From Cepaea nemoralis (lineage: Eukaryota > Mollusca > Gastropoda > Stylommatophora > Helicidae): DNA of 64,000 nt. The notes beneath the pieces were generated by a model. That model was not told where the DNA came from. It made no database searches and saw only the letters and a list, made by a program, of their open reading frames with translations. The position numbers were made by a program, and so were the translations under genes. Positions 48,910-61,459 of this stretch are shown here, piece by piece (within the stretch, counting starts at the first letter, position 1; every line of letters starts with the position of its first letter). The stretch is taken from NCBI GenBank assembly GCA_014155875.1, contig JACEFZ010006323.1, forward strand, positions 211,001-275,000. Direction: 5' to 3'.

Positions 48910-51900
48910 GAGTTTGGGTAGCCTACAACACAAAATTGGGACAGAAGAAGTCAAAATAACAATTAGCAAAATGTGGGCAAAGAGTTAAAATAACAATTAG
49001 CAAAGTTTCTTTTCACAGTTTGAAGAATCTCAAAGGCAACAAGGGACAGCAGGCCAAATAACAATTAGCAAAGTATTGTTAGAGTTTAAAGAGTCTCCAA
49101 GGCAACACTGGGACAGCGGTAAAAATAACAATTATCAGAGTATTGTCAGAGAATGAGGAGTCTCTAAGGCAACACTGGGACAGCAGTCAAAAATAACAAT
49201 TATCAGAGCATTGTCAGAGTTTGAGGAGTCTCCAAGGCAACACTGGGACAGCAGCCAAAATAACAATTATCAGAGCATTGTCAGAGTTTGAGGAGTCTCT
49301 AAGGCAACACTGGGACAGCAGCCAAAATAACAATTATCAGAGCATTGTCAGAGTTTGAGGAGTCTCCAAGGCAACACTGGGACAGCAGCCAAAATAACAA
49401 TTATCAGAGCATTGTCAGAGTTTGAGTCTCCAAGGCAACACTGGGACAGCAGCTAAAATAACAATTATCAGAGCATTGTCAGAGTTTGAGGAGTCTCTAA
49501 GGCAACACTGGGACAGCAGCCAAAATAACAATTATCAGAGCATTGTCAGAGTTTGAGGAGACTCTAAGGCAACACTGGGACAGCAGCCAAAATAACAATT
49601 ATCAGAGCATTGTCAGAGTTTGAGGAGTCTCTAAGGCAACACTGGGACAGCAGTCAAAATAACAATTATCAGAGCATTGTCAGAGTTTGAGGAGTCTCTA
49701 AGGCAACACTGGGACAGCAGTCAAAATAACAATTATCAGAGCATTGTCAGAGTTTGAGGAGTCTCTAAGGCAACACTGGGACAGCAGTCAAAATAACAAT
49801 TATCAGAGCATTGTCAGTGTTTGAGGAGTCTCTAAGGCAACACTGGGACAGCAGTCAAAATAACAATTATCAGAGCATTGTCAGAGTTTGAGGAGTCTCT
49901 AAGGCAACACTGGGACAGCAGCCAAAATAACAATTATCAGAGCATTGTCAGAGTTTGAGGAGTCTCTAAGGCAACACTGGGACAGCAGTCAAAATAACAA
50001 TTATCAGAACATTGTCAGAGTTTGAGGAGTCTCTAAGGCAACACTGGGACAGCAGTCAAAATAACAATTATCAGAGCATTGTCAGAGTTTGAGGAGTCTC
50101 TAAGGCAACACTGGGACAGCAGCCAAAATAACAATTATCAGAGCATTGTCAGAGTTTGAGGAGTCTCTAAGGCAACACTGGGACAGCAGTCAAAATAACA
50201 ATTATCAGAGCATTGTCAGAGTTTGAGTCTCCAAGACAACACTGGGACAGCAGCCAAAATAATAATTATCAGAGCATTGTCAGAGTTTGAGGAGTCTCTA
50301 AGGCAACACTGGGACAGCAGTCAAAATAACAATTATCAGAGCAATGTCAGTGTTTGAGGAGTCTCTAAGGCAACACTGGGACAGCGGTCAAAATAACAAT
50401 TATCAGAGCAATGTCAGTGTTTGAGGAGTCTCTAAGGCAACACTGGGACAGCGGTCAAAATAACAATTATCAGAGCAATGTCAGAGTTTGAGGAGTCTCC
50501 AAGGCAACACTGGGACAGCAGTCAAAATAACAATTATCAGAGCATTGTCAGAGTTTGAGGAGACTCTAAGGCAACACTGGGACAGCGGTCAAAATAACAA
50601 TTATCAGAGCAATGTCAGTGTTTGAGGAGACTCTAAGGCAACACTGGGACAGCAGTCAAAATAACAATTATCAGAGCAATGTCAGTGTTTGAGGAGACTG
50701 TAAGGCAACACTGGGACAGCAGCGAAAATAACAATTATCAGAGCATTGTCAGAGTTTGAGGAGTCTCTAAGGCAACACTGGGACAGCAGTCAAAATAACA
50801 ATTATCAGAGCATTGTCAGAGTTTGAGGAGTCTCTAAGGCAACACTGGGACAGCAGTCAAAATAACAATTATCAGAGCAATGTCAGAGTTTGAGGAGTCT
50901 CTAAGGCAACACTGGGACAGCAGTCAAAATAACAATTATCAGAGCATTGTCAGAGTTTGAGGAGTCTCTAAGGCAACACTGGGACAGCGGTCAAAATAAC
51001 AATTATCAGAGCATTGTCAGAGTTTGAGTCTCCAAGGCAACACTGGGACAGCGGTCAAAATAACAATTATCAGAGCAATGTCAGTGTTTGAGGAGTCTCT
51101 AAGGCAACACTGGGACAGGCGGTCAAAATAACAATTATCAGAGCAATGTCAGAGTTTGAGGAGTCTCTAAGGCAACACTGGGACAGCAGTCAAAATAACA
51201 ATTATCAGAGCATTGTCAGAGTTTGAGTCTCCAAGGCAACACTGGGACAGCGGTCAAAATAACAATTATCAGAGCAATGTCAGTGTTTGAGGAGTCTCTA
51301 AGGCAACACTGGGACAGCGGTCAAAATAACAATTATCAGAGCAATGTCAGAGTTTGAGGAGTCTCCAAGGCAACACTGGGACAGCAGTCAAAATAACAAT
51401 TATCAGAGCATTGTCAGAGTTTGAGGAGACTCTAAGGCAACACTGGGACAGCGGTCAAAATAACAATTATCAGAGCAATGTCAGTGTTTGAGGAGACTCT
51501 AAGGCAACACTGGGACAGCAGCGAAAATAACAATTATCAGAGCATTGTCAGAGTTTGAGGAGTCTCTAAGGCAACACTGGGACAGCAGTCAAAATAACAA
51601 TTATCAGAGCATTGTCAGAGTTTGAGGAGTCTCTAAGGCAACACTGGGACAGCAGTCAAAATAACAATTATCAGAGCAATGTCAGAGTTTGAGGAGTCTC
51701 TAAGGCAACACTGGGACAGCAGTCAAAATAACAATTATCAGAGCATTGTCAGAGTTTGAGTCTCCAAGGCAACACTGGGACAGCGGTCAAAATAACAATT
51801 ATCAGAGCATTGTCAGAGTTTGAGGAGTCTCTAAGGCAACACTGGGACAGCAGTCAAAATAACAATTATCAGAGCATTGTCAGTGTTTGAGGAGTCTCTA

Positions 51901-53400
51901 AGGCAACACTGGGACAGCGGTCAAAATAACAATTATCAGAGCAATGTCAGAGTTTGAGGAGTCTCCAAGGCAACACTGGGACAGCAGTCAAAATAACAAT
52001 TATCAGAGCATTGTCAGAGTTTGAGGAGACTCTAAGGCAACACTGGGACAGCGGTCAAAATAACAATTATCAGAGCAATGTCAGTGTTTGAGGAGACTCT
52101 AAGGCAACACTGGGACAGCAGTCAAAATAACAATTATCAGAGCATGTCAGTAGTTTGAGGAGTACTCTAAGGCAACACTGGGACAGCAGCGAAAATAACA
52201 ATTATCAGAGCATTGTCAGAGATTGAGGAGTCTCTAAGGCAACACTGGGACAGCAGTCAAAATAACAATTATCAGAGCATTGTCAGAGTTTGAGGAGTCT
52301 CTAAGGCAACACTGGGACAGCGGTCAAAATAACAATTATCAGAGCATTGTCAGAGTTTGAGGAGTCTCTAAGGCAACACTGGGACAGCAGTCAAAATAAC
52401 AATTATCAGAGCATTGTCAGAGTTTGAGGAGTCTCTAAGGCAACACTGGGACAGCGGTCAAAATAACAATTATCAGAGCATTGTCAGAGTTTGAGGAGTC
52501 TCTAAGGCAACACTGGGACAGCGGTCAAAATAACAATTATCAGAGCAATGTCAGAGTTTGAGGAGTCTCTAAGGCAACACTGGGACAGCAGCGAAAATAA
52601 CAATTATCAGAGCATTGTCAGAGTTTGAGTCTCCAAGGCAACACTGGGACAGCGGTCAAAATAACAATTATCAGAGCAATGTCAGAGTTTGAGTCTCCAA
52701 GGCAACACTGGGACAGCAGCCAAAATAACAATTATCAGAGCATTGTCAGAGATTTGAGGAGTCTCCAAGGCAACTACTGGGACAGAAGGTCAAAATAACA
52801 ATTGGCAAAATATGGGCAAGGAGTTAAAATAACAATTAGCAAAGTATATTAGAGTTTGAAATAGTCTCCAAGGCAACACTGGGACAGTAGTCAACATAAC
52901 AATTAGCAAAATGTAGGCAAGGAGTTAAAATAACAATTAGTAAAGTATTGTTAGAGTTTGAAGGGTCTCCAAGGCAACACTGGGACAGCCGTCACAATAA
53001 TAATTAGCAAAATGTGGACAATGAGTTAAAATAACAATTTACAAAGTATTGTTAGAGGTTGAAGAACTTCAAAGGCAACACTAAGACAAAAGTCAAAATA
53101 ACAGTTAGCAAAGTATTGTTAGAATTTGATGAGTCTCCAAGGCAAATAACAATCAGCAAAATGTAGGACATGGAGTTAAAATAACAATTAGCAAAGTATT
53201 GTTAGAGTTTGAAGAGTTTCAAGACAACACTGGGAGAGCAGTCAAAATAACAACTAGCAAGGTATTGTTAGAGATTAGAGAGTCTCCAATGCAAAACTGG
53301 GACAGAAAGAGTGAAGATAACAATTATCAAAATGTAGGCAATGAGTCAAAATAACAATTAGCAAGGTATTGGCAAGGAGTTAAAATAACAGCGAAAGTAT
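48910..53400. repeat. 67-bp satellite array, about 4.5 kb
   Basis: The core unit runs GTCAAAATAACAATTATCAG, AGCATTGTCAGAGTTTGAGG, AGTCTCTAAGGCAACACTGG, GACAGCA and is repeated more than 55 times. Central units differ by one to three bases or a 3-bp deletion. Units at both margins (48930-49130 and 52790-53400) are diverged (AATTAGCAAAGTATTGTTAG) and include an extra segment with AATGTGGGCAAGGAGTTAA. No coding frame runs through it. Confidence 0.95.
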
Positions 53401-53589
53401 GGGTTAATGTAACAGCGGTCTTGAACAGGAAAGGGCTACGAAATCGGTGAGCTTCCAGTCAACGTATCACACGTTGCTTGGTACATTATGTGTCAATATG
53501 GTATATTATATTTTTCTGCTTCAACGGCGAAAGCGCGTAAGGCACAACGCCATGGAAAGACCTGGATGCATATAAGCATGACCCTCCTA

Positions 53590-53830
53590 AGCAAAGGGCC
53601 CTTTAACACGTCGTAAGACGTATTGGGTAAAAGGTGCTAGACCCATATTTTACAGACCAACCGGCACTGGGTGGCTGATGTGATCAGTGTCACACCGCCG
53701 CTTTTACTTCCCAAGATATCTCTTGGTATCCAGTGTAGGCTGGGTCGACCTGGAAATCCAGATCTAGTTTTAGAAATTTGAATCAGCCCGATGTAGATCG
53801 ACTCCACGATCTCAGGGCCGGCAGGCGAGG
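53590..53830 (-). mobile_element. SINE-gamma copy
   Basis: CCTTTAACACGTCGTAAGAC, AAAAGGTGCTAGACCCATAT, GCACTGGGTGGCTGATGTGA and CCGCTTTTACTTCCCAAGAT form the body. The head at 53790-53850 (minus strand) runs into the 42-bp minisatellite, whose units look like copies of its left part. Confidence 0.8.
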
Positions 53831-54440
53831 GTCTAGATACTACAATAGCGTGGGTTTATGATAGGCGAGCGTCTAGAAATTACCATAGCGTGAGTTTATG
53901 ACAGGCGAGCGTCTAGAAAATACCATAGCTAGAGTTTATCACAGGCGAGCGCCTAGTCGCTACAACAGCGCGGGTTCATGGGGCAGACAAGCGTCTGGTC
54001 ACTACAATAGGGCAGGTTCATGGGGCAGACAAGCGTCTGGTCACTACAATAGCGCGGGTTCATGGGGCAGACAAGCGTCTGGTCACTACAATAGCGCACG
54101 TTCACGGGGCAGACAAGCGTCTGGTCACTACAATACCGCGGGTTAATGGCAGGCGAGTGTGTAGCCACTACGATACCGCGGGTTAATGGCAGGCGAGTGC
54201 GTAGCAACTACAATATCGCGGGTTAGTGGCGAGTGCGTAGCAGCTACAATACCGCGGGTTAATGGCAGGCGAGTGTGTAGCCACTACAATACTACGGGTT
54301 CATGGCAGGCGATCGTGTAGCCACTACAAAACCGCGGGTTCATGGCAGGACGAGTTACAATACCACGGGTTTATTGCAGGGGAGTTACAAAAGCGCAAGT
54401 TCATGGCAGGCGAGCGACTGGCCACTACAATAGCGCGGGT
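53822..54440. repeat. 42-bp minisatellite derived from a SINE-gamma head
   Basis: About 15 units of the type GCGCGGGTTCATGGGGCAGA, CAAGCGTCTGGTCACTACAA, TA, with length variants (TTAATGGCAGGCGAGTGCGT). On the minus strand each unit has TGTAGTGACCAGACGCTTG, which parallels the A-box region TGTAGTGGCTAGACACTCG of the SINE-gamma head at 23005. The array begins directly at the head of the SINE-gamma copy at 53590. Confidence 0.85.
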
Positions 54441-54549
54441 TCACGATACCCATAGCCCACGCAAACATATATTTCTGTTAATTTCCAGGTCTGTTAATGT
54501 CATAATTCATTGCTTTGATGTTATTTTCTGGGGAAAAAATAATTAATAC

Positions 54550-55310
<761 letters not shown>

Positions 55311-55904
55311 TCAATTACGTCCTGCACAGAGAAATGAAGACAGTTATGAAATTCACGAATATTAGCAAAGAAATTAATAAATAAATTATCAAAAGCTCTA
55401 AGATACGCAATCATTTAACTTACCAGCGTTTCGTAACGGCTTGTCTCTATGTTAGATTACGAAAACACTGTTTAGTTATTGGGAAATCTGGCATATTTGT
55501 TGCGCTGTATTTAAATAAAGATTTTTGAGCGTGTTATCTGTAACTCGTAACAAATGCGTAACATACAAATGTTCGAGATATAGCATATTTTAGAAAATAA
55601 TGATTTGTTTGCTTCGAACTGCTTCTTTCGCTTTCTCCTCTTTCTTCTACTCCTCCTCTCCCCCCGCCTATTCGTTCATTTTCTCATCTTCCTCTCCATT
55701 CTTTCTCCACCTCGTCCTCTTCTTCTTAGAACAATTCGTTTTAGATTCTATTCACCGAGGCTTAGGGAAAACTGTCGAACTATTAACCACACAGAATACG
55801 AGAAAAACAACCGTAGATGATATCCAACTATAGCGTGGGAATGCAAACATGCAATAATTCTTTATGAATAAATAAGAGTTTCTTTACAGTAAATAAAAAT
55901 TGAT
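55311..55904. other. No gene; CT-rich patch at 55620-55730
   Basis: A pyrimidine-rich stretch gives two overlapping short frames without motifs. Nothing else was recognised. Confidence 0.4.
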
Positions 55905-56140
55905 CCTTTTCACGCTATAATTTTTTTGCCAGATTGACAGTCGATAAGTGATGTGGTCAAATATTACGCCGGAAGACTTTACTTCCTGGGAAAATTCCTG
56001 GTATCTAATCTAGGGTTGTGCGACCTAAGATGTTACTGGGAAAATAAATACATATTCATGGAGAGGGATTCGAACATATGATTAACAGGCAGACAAGCGT
56101 GTTAGGCGTTAGCCAGTGGGACACTTTGACTCCCAAATGT
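55905..56140 (-). mobile_element. SINE-gamma copy with tRNA-like head
   Basis: The head on the minus strand (56135-56065) has CCCACTGGCTAACGCCTAAC as A-box region and ATATGTTCGAATCCCTC as B-box. The body TCGATAAGTGATGTGGTCAA, TTTACTTCCTGGGAAAATTC and TGGTATCTAATCTAGG matches the other copies. Confidence 0.8.
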
Positions 56141-56159
56141 AACAATAAGTGTACATTAA

Positions 56160-56811
56160 TGTGTAGCTTGGGGCAAACTAGAAGGCATATGTTGAAATAT
56201 GAGCACAGTACAGTGTAAGAATGGTCGCTACGGTAACATAATGGCTACACTGCACAGTACAATGTAAAAATGAGCGTTACAGTAGTGTAATGGCTAGACT
56301 GCACAGTGCAATGTAAGAATACTTCACTATACAATATAAGAATGGGTGTTAGAGTAGCGTGATGACTACACTGTACAGTACAATGTAAGAATGGGCTCTA
56401 CGGTAGCGCAATGGATACACTTCACAGTACAATATAAGAATGTGCGCTACGGTAGCATAATAGCTAGACTGCACAGTACAATATAAGAATGGGCTATACA
56501 GTAGCCTAATGGCTACACTTCACAGTACAATATAAGAATGGGCTATACAGTAGCCTAATGGCTACACTTCACAGTACAATATAAGAATGGGCTATACAGT
56601 AGCCTAATGGCTACACTTCACAGTACAATATAAGAATGGGCTATACAGTAGCCTAATGGCTACACTTCACAGTACAATATAAGAATGGGCTATACAGTAG
56701 CCTAATGGCTACACTTCACAGTACAATATAAGAATGGGCTATACAGTAGCCTAATGGCTACACTTCACAGTACAATATAAGAATGGGCTATACAGTAGCC
56801 TAATGGCTACA
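56160..56811. repeat. 49-bp minisatellite with tRNA A-box in each unit
   Basis: Diverged units at 56160-56490 are followed by six identical 49-bp units (starts 56491, 56540, 56589, 56638, 56687, 56736) and a partial one at 56785. The unit is GGGCTATACAGTAGCCTAAT, GGCTACACTTCACAGTACAA, TATAAGAAT. Its first half parallels GGCGCTACAGTAGCGTAATG, GCTAGACACTTGC of the SINE-delta head at 60853. LINE B cuts the last unit. Confidence 0.92.
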
Positions 56812-57590
56812 CTAGACAGGTCTTAGTCAGATATGACTGAGCTATCGTATGACAGTAGATGGAACTACCTGCTTTCTGTTAGCGCCGAATGTTGGGCGGC
56901 GCTTACCAAACCCGACACCCCACATTGTGCCAACAGCTTCGGGCGAAAGAGCGCAATTGGGAAGGTACAAGCCATGTCCTGGTGCGAGGAAATGCAACCT
57001 AAAGACAAAATGTCATGGCAGGGCAGACCAGGCCCTAAGCCTTGATTGGCAGCTGGTCTAGGATCGAAGCTCCGACAGGCGGACAGTTAGAGAATTGCTT
57101 TGCTGATCCGGCAGCTTCTGCAGCTTGTCTTGTTCCAGATGTAGAGGTGTCACCTTTCCTCTGGAGTGAACTAGATAGGCCGAGAGAGGGATCATGCTGC
57201 ATGGGCAACACATGATCTCTGTATTTTAGCCCAGGCTTTGAGCTATGGAGAAGCAATCACCCCATCCCTGGTCTTAAACGGTTTCGGAATCAAAGAGAGA
57301 GGTAGTAGTTATGGATTATAAGTCCTTGTCAACTGGCGTAGACATGGGGCGCCAGGGGTTGACTCTGACGGTTTGAAACACTACAGGTGTCACTGATCAG
57401 CTACCGCCCGTCTCAAGCTGGGCATCCCCCGGCCAATTGGGTGCTGATCCGCCACAGCCTGCCTGCTTCAATGGGTGCTTGGGACTAGGACAAAATCTGA
57501 TTCGCAAGCTGTAAAACCAATGTATCAGGTACTATTTAAAAAAAGAAAAAGAAAAATAGAAACCTCAAGCTACGGCTTGCAACCTGGAAC

Positions 57591-58650
57591 GTGAGAACCA
57601 TGTGTCCAGAATTTTCCACTGACTTGACCAATATTAACGATGTGAGAAAAACGGCTGTGATTGATGCCGAACTCAGTTGTCTTAACATTGATATTGCTGG
57701 TCTGCAGGAGACTCGCCTCGCCGAGGAAGGGTCACTCAGGGAAACAATTACACCTTTTTTAGTGGGAAGGTAGTGGGCGGTAGAGAGCAGGCAGGAAAAA
57801 GGCAACATGGTGTGGGCTTTGCAGTGAAAAATTTGCTAATGGGAATGATTGAAATTCCAGCTGGAGGTAATGAAAGATTATTATCCCTACGCTTGGCAAC
57901 CTCTTGTGGATTTGCCACCATTATCACTGCATATGCACCTACGCTCACTTTCTCAAATGATATGAAAGATTTGTTATATGAGGAGTTAGACTGTGATCAA
58001 GGCAGTTCCAAAATCCGACTACATTTATATGCTAGGTGATTTCAATGCTCGGTGATTTCAATGCTCGTGTGGGCAAGGACTCGAGTTCATGGTCAGTCTG
58101 CCATGGAAAATACAACATCGGTCGCATGAATGAAATTGGGCAAATGGCCTATGTATTACAAACTCCTTTTTAAAAACCAATAGAGCTGCATAAGGTCACA
58201 TGAAAACATCCAAGATACAGCCATTGGAATCAGCTGGACTTCATCATCACACGGAGACAACATCTGAACCAAACATCATTAACTCGATGTTACCACAGTG
58301 CTGACTATGATACGGATCGTTGCAAGGGTTAGACTGAGACCAAAGAGAATCTATACAGACAGCTAAACACAAATCTAGCCCCAGGATTAATATTATTAAC
58401 ACGCACGATCGTTCTAACAGCACCTTGAAGACGCTTTCACTGATACATCAGAAAATTGTATTGCAAATGAAAAGTGGGATAAACTTAAGGATACTCTTTT
58501 AAAAAACAGTGGTAGGAGTTTACGGCACTGTGGATCATAAGTGGCAGGACTGGTTTGCGGCAAACAGCCAGACACTGCAGCCCCTGATTGATAAAAATAA
58601 GATAGCTCTCTCAAGAAACAAGAAAAGTACAACGTGAGTTGAAGCAAGCT
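57591..58650 (+). pseudogene. LINE B endonuclease region, multiple frameshifts
   Basis: MRTMCPEFSTDLTNINDV, IAGLQETRLAEEGSL, then a shift; AVKNLLMGMIEIPAGGNERL, another shift; and a small local duplication (GGTGATTTCAATGCTC twice at 58035-58065). The DFNAR motif is recognisable, and the C-terminal Asp-His motif is lost in a short deletion near 58316. Confidence 0.8.
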
Positions 58651-58820
58651 AGGAAATATGTGCAAAATGCTGCCAGGCAGTGAGTAAAAATGACTATTGG
58701 GTCAAGTTATGTGAGTCCATTCAAAATGCAAGTGTTAAGGAAAACATTAGAAGCATGCATGAAGGGATAAAGACAGCCTGTGGTCCAATGATCAAAATAA
58801 GTGCACCATTGAAAACCTTA

Positions 58821-59074
58821 GCCGGCTCCCTGGCCGAGGAGTTACCAGCTTTCTCCGCAATCCCGAATACTCTCGTGGTTGACGTGAGTGCACGAGAATT
58901 GGAAGCGGTTCGAGTCGCAACAGTGACTTATGAGAGTAAGGAGCCGGTCGCTCAGAAAGTCGTGGCGTGCTGATGAGCGTAATCTAGCCTAGGAATCGAC
59001 ATACAGCTGAAAGATGCTGATGTTGACTGCAATATCCTGAGACAGGATGGAAACGCGGGTTAAAAAAAAAAAAA
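58821..59074 (+). mobile_element. SINE-alpha nested in LINE B, 12-bp target duplication
   Basis: GCCGGCTCCCTGGCCGAGGA with A-box and B-box (GGTTCGAGTCG), the CTCTCGTGGTTGACG...CACGAGA hairpin, core TCGCTCAGAAAGTCGTGGCG and a poly-A tail. ATTGAAAACCTT flanks it at 58808-58819 and 59074-59085, and LINE A has a single copy of the equivalent site (20519-20530), so the insertion is exactly dated as younger than LINE B. Confidence 0.95.
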
Positions 59075-59143
59075 TTGAAAACCTTGACTGAAGAAATCAT
59101 CACTGATAAGAAACAGCAGATGGATAGATGGGTATAACACTAT

Positions 59144-60766
59144 TTGGAGATTTACTTAAGTGAGACGAAACTAGCGGGTGATGCCCTCAACGCCATAGAA
59201 GCTCTGGCAACTCTTGACCACCTGGACACATTTCCCACCATAACAGAAGTTAAGTGTGCTATAAATGAACTTGCATCTGGCAAGGCTCCAGGTAAGGATG
59301 GGATTCCAATACAGGTTATCAGGAGTATCTGTTCTGCGTAGACTTCAAGTCCTCGGAGATCAAGTCTACCCCGAATCACAGTGTGGCTTTCGACAGAACC
59401 GGTCTAAAATTGATATGATATTCTCATTGCGACAAATGCAAGAAAAATGCCGTGAACAGAATCAACCACTGTTTATTGCCTTCATCGACCTCACAAAGGC
59501 ATTTGATTTGGTCCGTCGTGAGGGTCTGTTCAAGGCACTAAAGAAGATTGGCTGCCCACCAACTCTTCTGTCCATTGTGGAATCGTTCCACGCAGGCATA
59601 AAGGGTATACTGAAGTTTGATGGTGCAACTTCTGAAGAGTTTGAAATCAAGAGTGGAGTTAAGCAAGGTTGTGTACTAGCTCCCACGCTCTTTGGAATAT
59701 ACTTTTCACTTCTACTGAAATATGCCTTTCGTGATCAGGATGACGGTATATACATATTTACTCACGCTCAGATGGCGGCCTCTACAATGCTCAGAGATTG
59801 AAGGCCAAGACCATTAGGAGGATACTGATCAGAGAGTTGCATTTTGCAGATGATGTGACATACTCTGAGGAAGAATTACAATGCCTACTATCTGCATTCT
59901 CCAATGCTTGTTCTAAATTTGGTTTAACAATTTGCAAAACTAAGACACAGATTATGTCACAAGGTGCACATGGTGTACCATCATTCTTCATTGACGACGC
60001 CGAACTGGAGATAGTAGACCATTTTACATATCTAGGATCAGAAGTAAATAGCAAATTATCCCTAGATCAGGACATCAACATCAGGATTAGTAAGACGGCA
60101 ACAACAATGAACAGGTTAACGAAAAGAGTCTGGGAGAACGGGAAGCTTACTGCCAAGACAAAAGTACTTGTCTATCAAGCCTGTTTACTTAGTACTCTTC
60201 TATATGGCAGTGAAGCCCGGTCAACTTACTCACACCAAGAGAAACGTTTAAACAGTTTTCATGTGCGGTGTCTGCGAAGAATACTTGGTATTAAGTGGCA
60301 AGACAAAATCACAAATACTGAAGTATTGGAAAGGCCAGTATGTGTGACGGTTTGTTCCATGCTCAGTCTTCGTAGACTCAGATGGATAGGACACGTTAGG
60401 AGGATGGATGATGGCAGAATACCAAAGGACATATTGTTTGGTGAATTACAGGTGGGTAAGAGATATCAGGGTCGGCCTCTACTACGATACAAAGATGTGT
60501 GTAAGCGGGGCATGATTGATACAGGTATTGATAAAGCACATTGGGAGCAATTCGCCGCTGAACGTGTTGCATGGAGGGCAAATATCAGAAATGGAATAAA
60601 GGCAAGGGAGAATATGATTGCAGATAAGTCACACACCGAGCGTGTGAGACGTAAGATGGTGCATGATGGTGAAAATGACAACGTGTTCACATGCATCCAC
60701 CGTGGACGAACACTTACGGCGCGAATCGGCCTTTTCAGTCACATTCGCTACCACCATGAGTCGTAG
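59144..60766 (+). pseudogene. LINE B reverse transcriptase and C-terminal region
   Basis: Frames in order: GKAPGKDGIPIQVIRS, the deletion, then SQCGFRQNRSKIDMIF, FIDLTKAFDLVRREGL, GVKQGCVLAPTLFGIY (59265-59801); after a shift LHFADDVTYSEEEL, where the motif after the Asp pair is shortened; and a long frame to 60766 with LEIVDHFTYLGSEVN, YGSEARSTYSHQEKRL, RWIGHVRRMDDGRIPKD and a degenerate finger (FTCIHRGRT, SHIRYHH) in which the second Cys is Arg. Confidence 0.88.
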
Positions 60767-60849
60767 TTATTATCTCTTTTTGAAACACAATGTAACAAAC
60801 TATCGTCTATCAAGACAGCAAGGTGCCAATGATAGACAGGACGATATAC

Positions 60850-61376
60850 GAAATGGCGCTACAGTAGCGTAATGGCTAGACACTTGCTATCCGACCCGGT
60901 GGACACGGGTTCGAATTCTCATCAAGCCGTGTTCTTTTAAATTGACCCGAGCTTGCAGATCGAACCAGTCCAAAATGAGTCGCGGAAAATGACTTGGCAA
61001 ATGAAGGCAGTCGCTGTGACACTGCCCACATCACTCCCGCAGTGGGACGCAGAGGTGTTTCCAAGGCACCAGGGCTGGGTTCTATACTGGCTAAGACCTA
61101 TTGAAGCGTCCTCGCCGAGCGTCCTGGGCAACAGGTCCCTTTGGGGTCCTGGCTAAAGTCAGTAACATCGTTAATTCCTCCGAAGTAGGAGAGTATCTGC
61201 CTGCACGGCGAGGAACCACCAGTCTGCACACCAATAAGTCAGACATGGGACAACGGATACTCACGCAAACCTCAGGTCTTGTATGACATCACACTGATGT
61301 TGGACAACAGGATGCCTTCATCCGACATACAGGACTTCACGCTGGAGTTCACAGCCAGCGAACACAAACAAGCAAC
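60850..61376 (+). mobile_element. SINE-delta, long copy with tRNA-like head
   Basis: The head has A-box TAGCGTAATGGCTAGAC and B-box GGGTTCGAATTC (60862-60914). The body of about 450 bases includes CCGCAGTGGGACGCAGAGG, GAGCGTCCTGGGCAACAGGT and GACTTCACGCTGGAGTT and ends in CAAACAAGCAA. The truncated copy at 4767-5115 matches the last two thirds. At about 525 bases it is long for a SINE. Minus frames across it are not genes. Confidence 0.85.
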
Positions 61377-61459
61377 TCCCGGAGTACCGATGTTAAAATA
61401 CAGGTCTAACACCGTGTAAGTAATGTACCTGGATGAGAGTTAAAGGGTATTTTACTTAT

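Larger units (their letters stand above)
56812..60829 (+). mobile_element. LINE B: decayed copy of LINE A
   Basis: Starts at CAGGTCTTAGTCAGATATGA, equivalent to 18515, and ends at CAAGGTGCCAA, equivalent to 22469. TAGACAGG appears at both ends (56811 and 60832 regions), a possible short target duplication. Relative to LINE A it has many frameshifts in the endonuclease, a nested SINE (58821-59074), a deletion of about 185 bases in the RT (junction near 59330) and a small deletion after the catalytic Asp pair. Confidence 0.88.

Noticed and set aside
48910..53400. CRISPR-like regular array
   Set aside because: Units are contiguous 67-bp repeats with no unique spacers, in a eukaryotic context with no cas genes.
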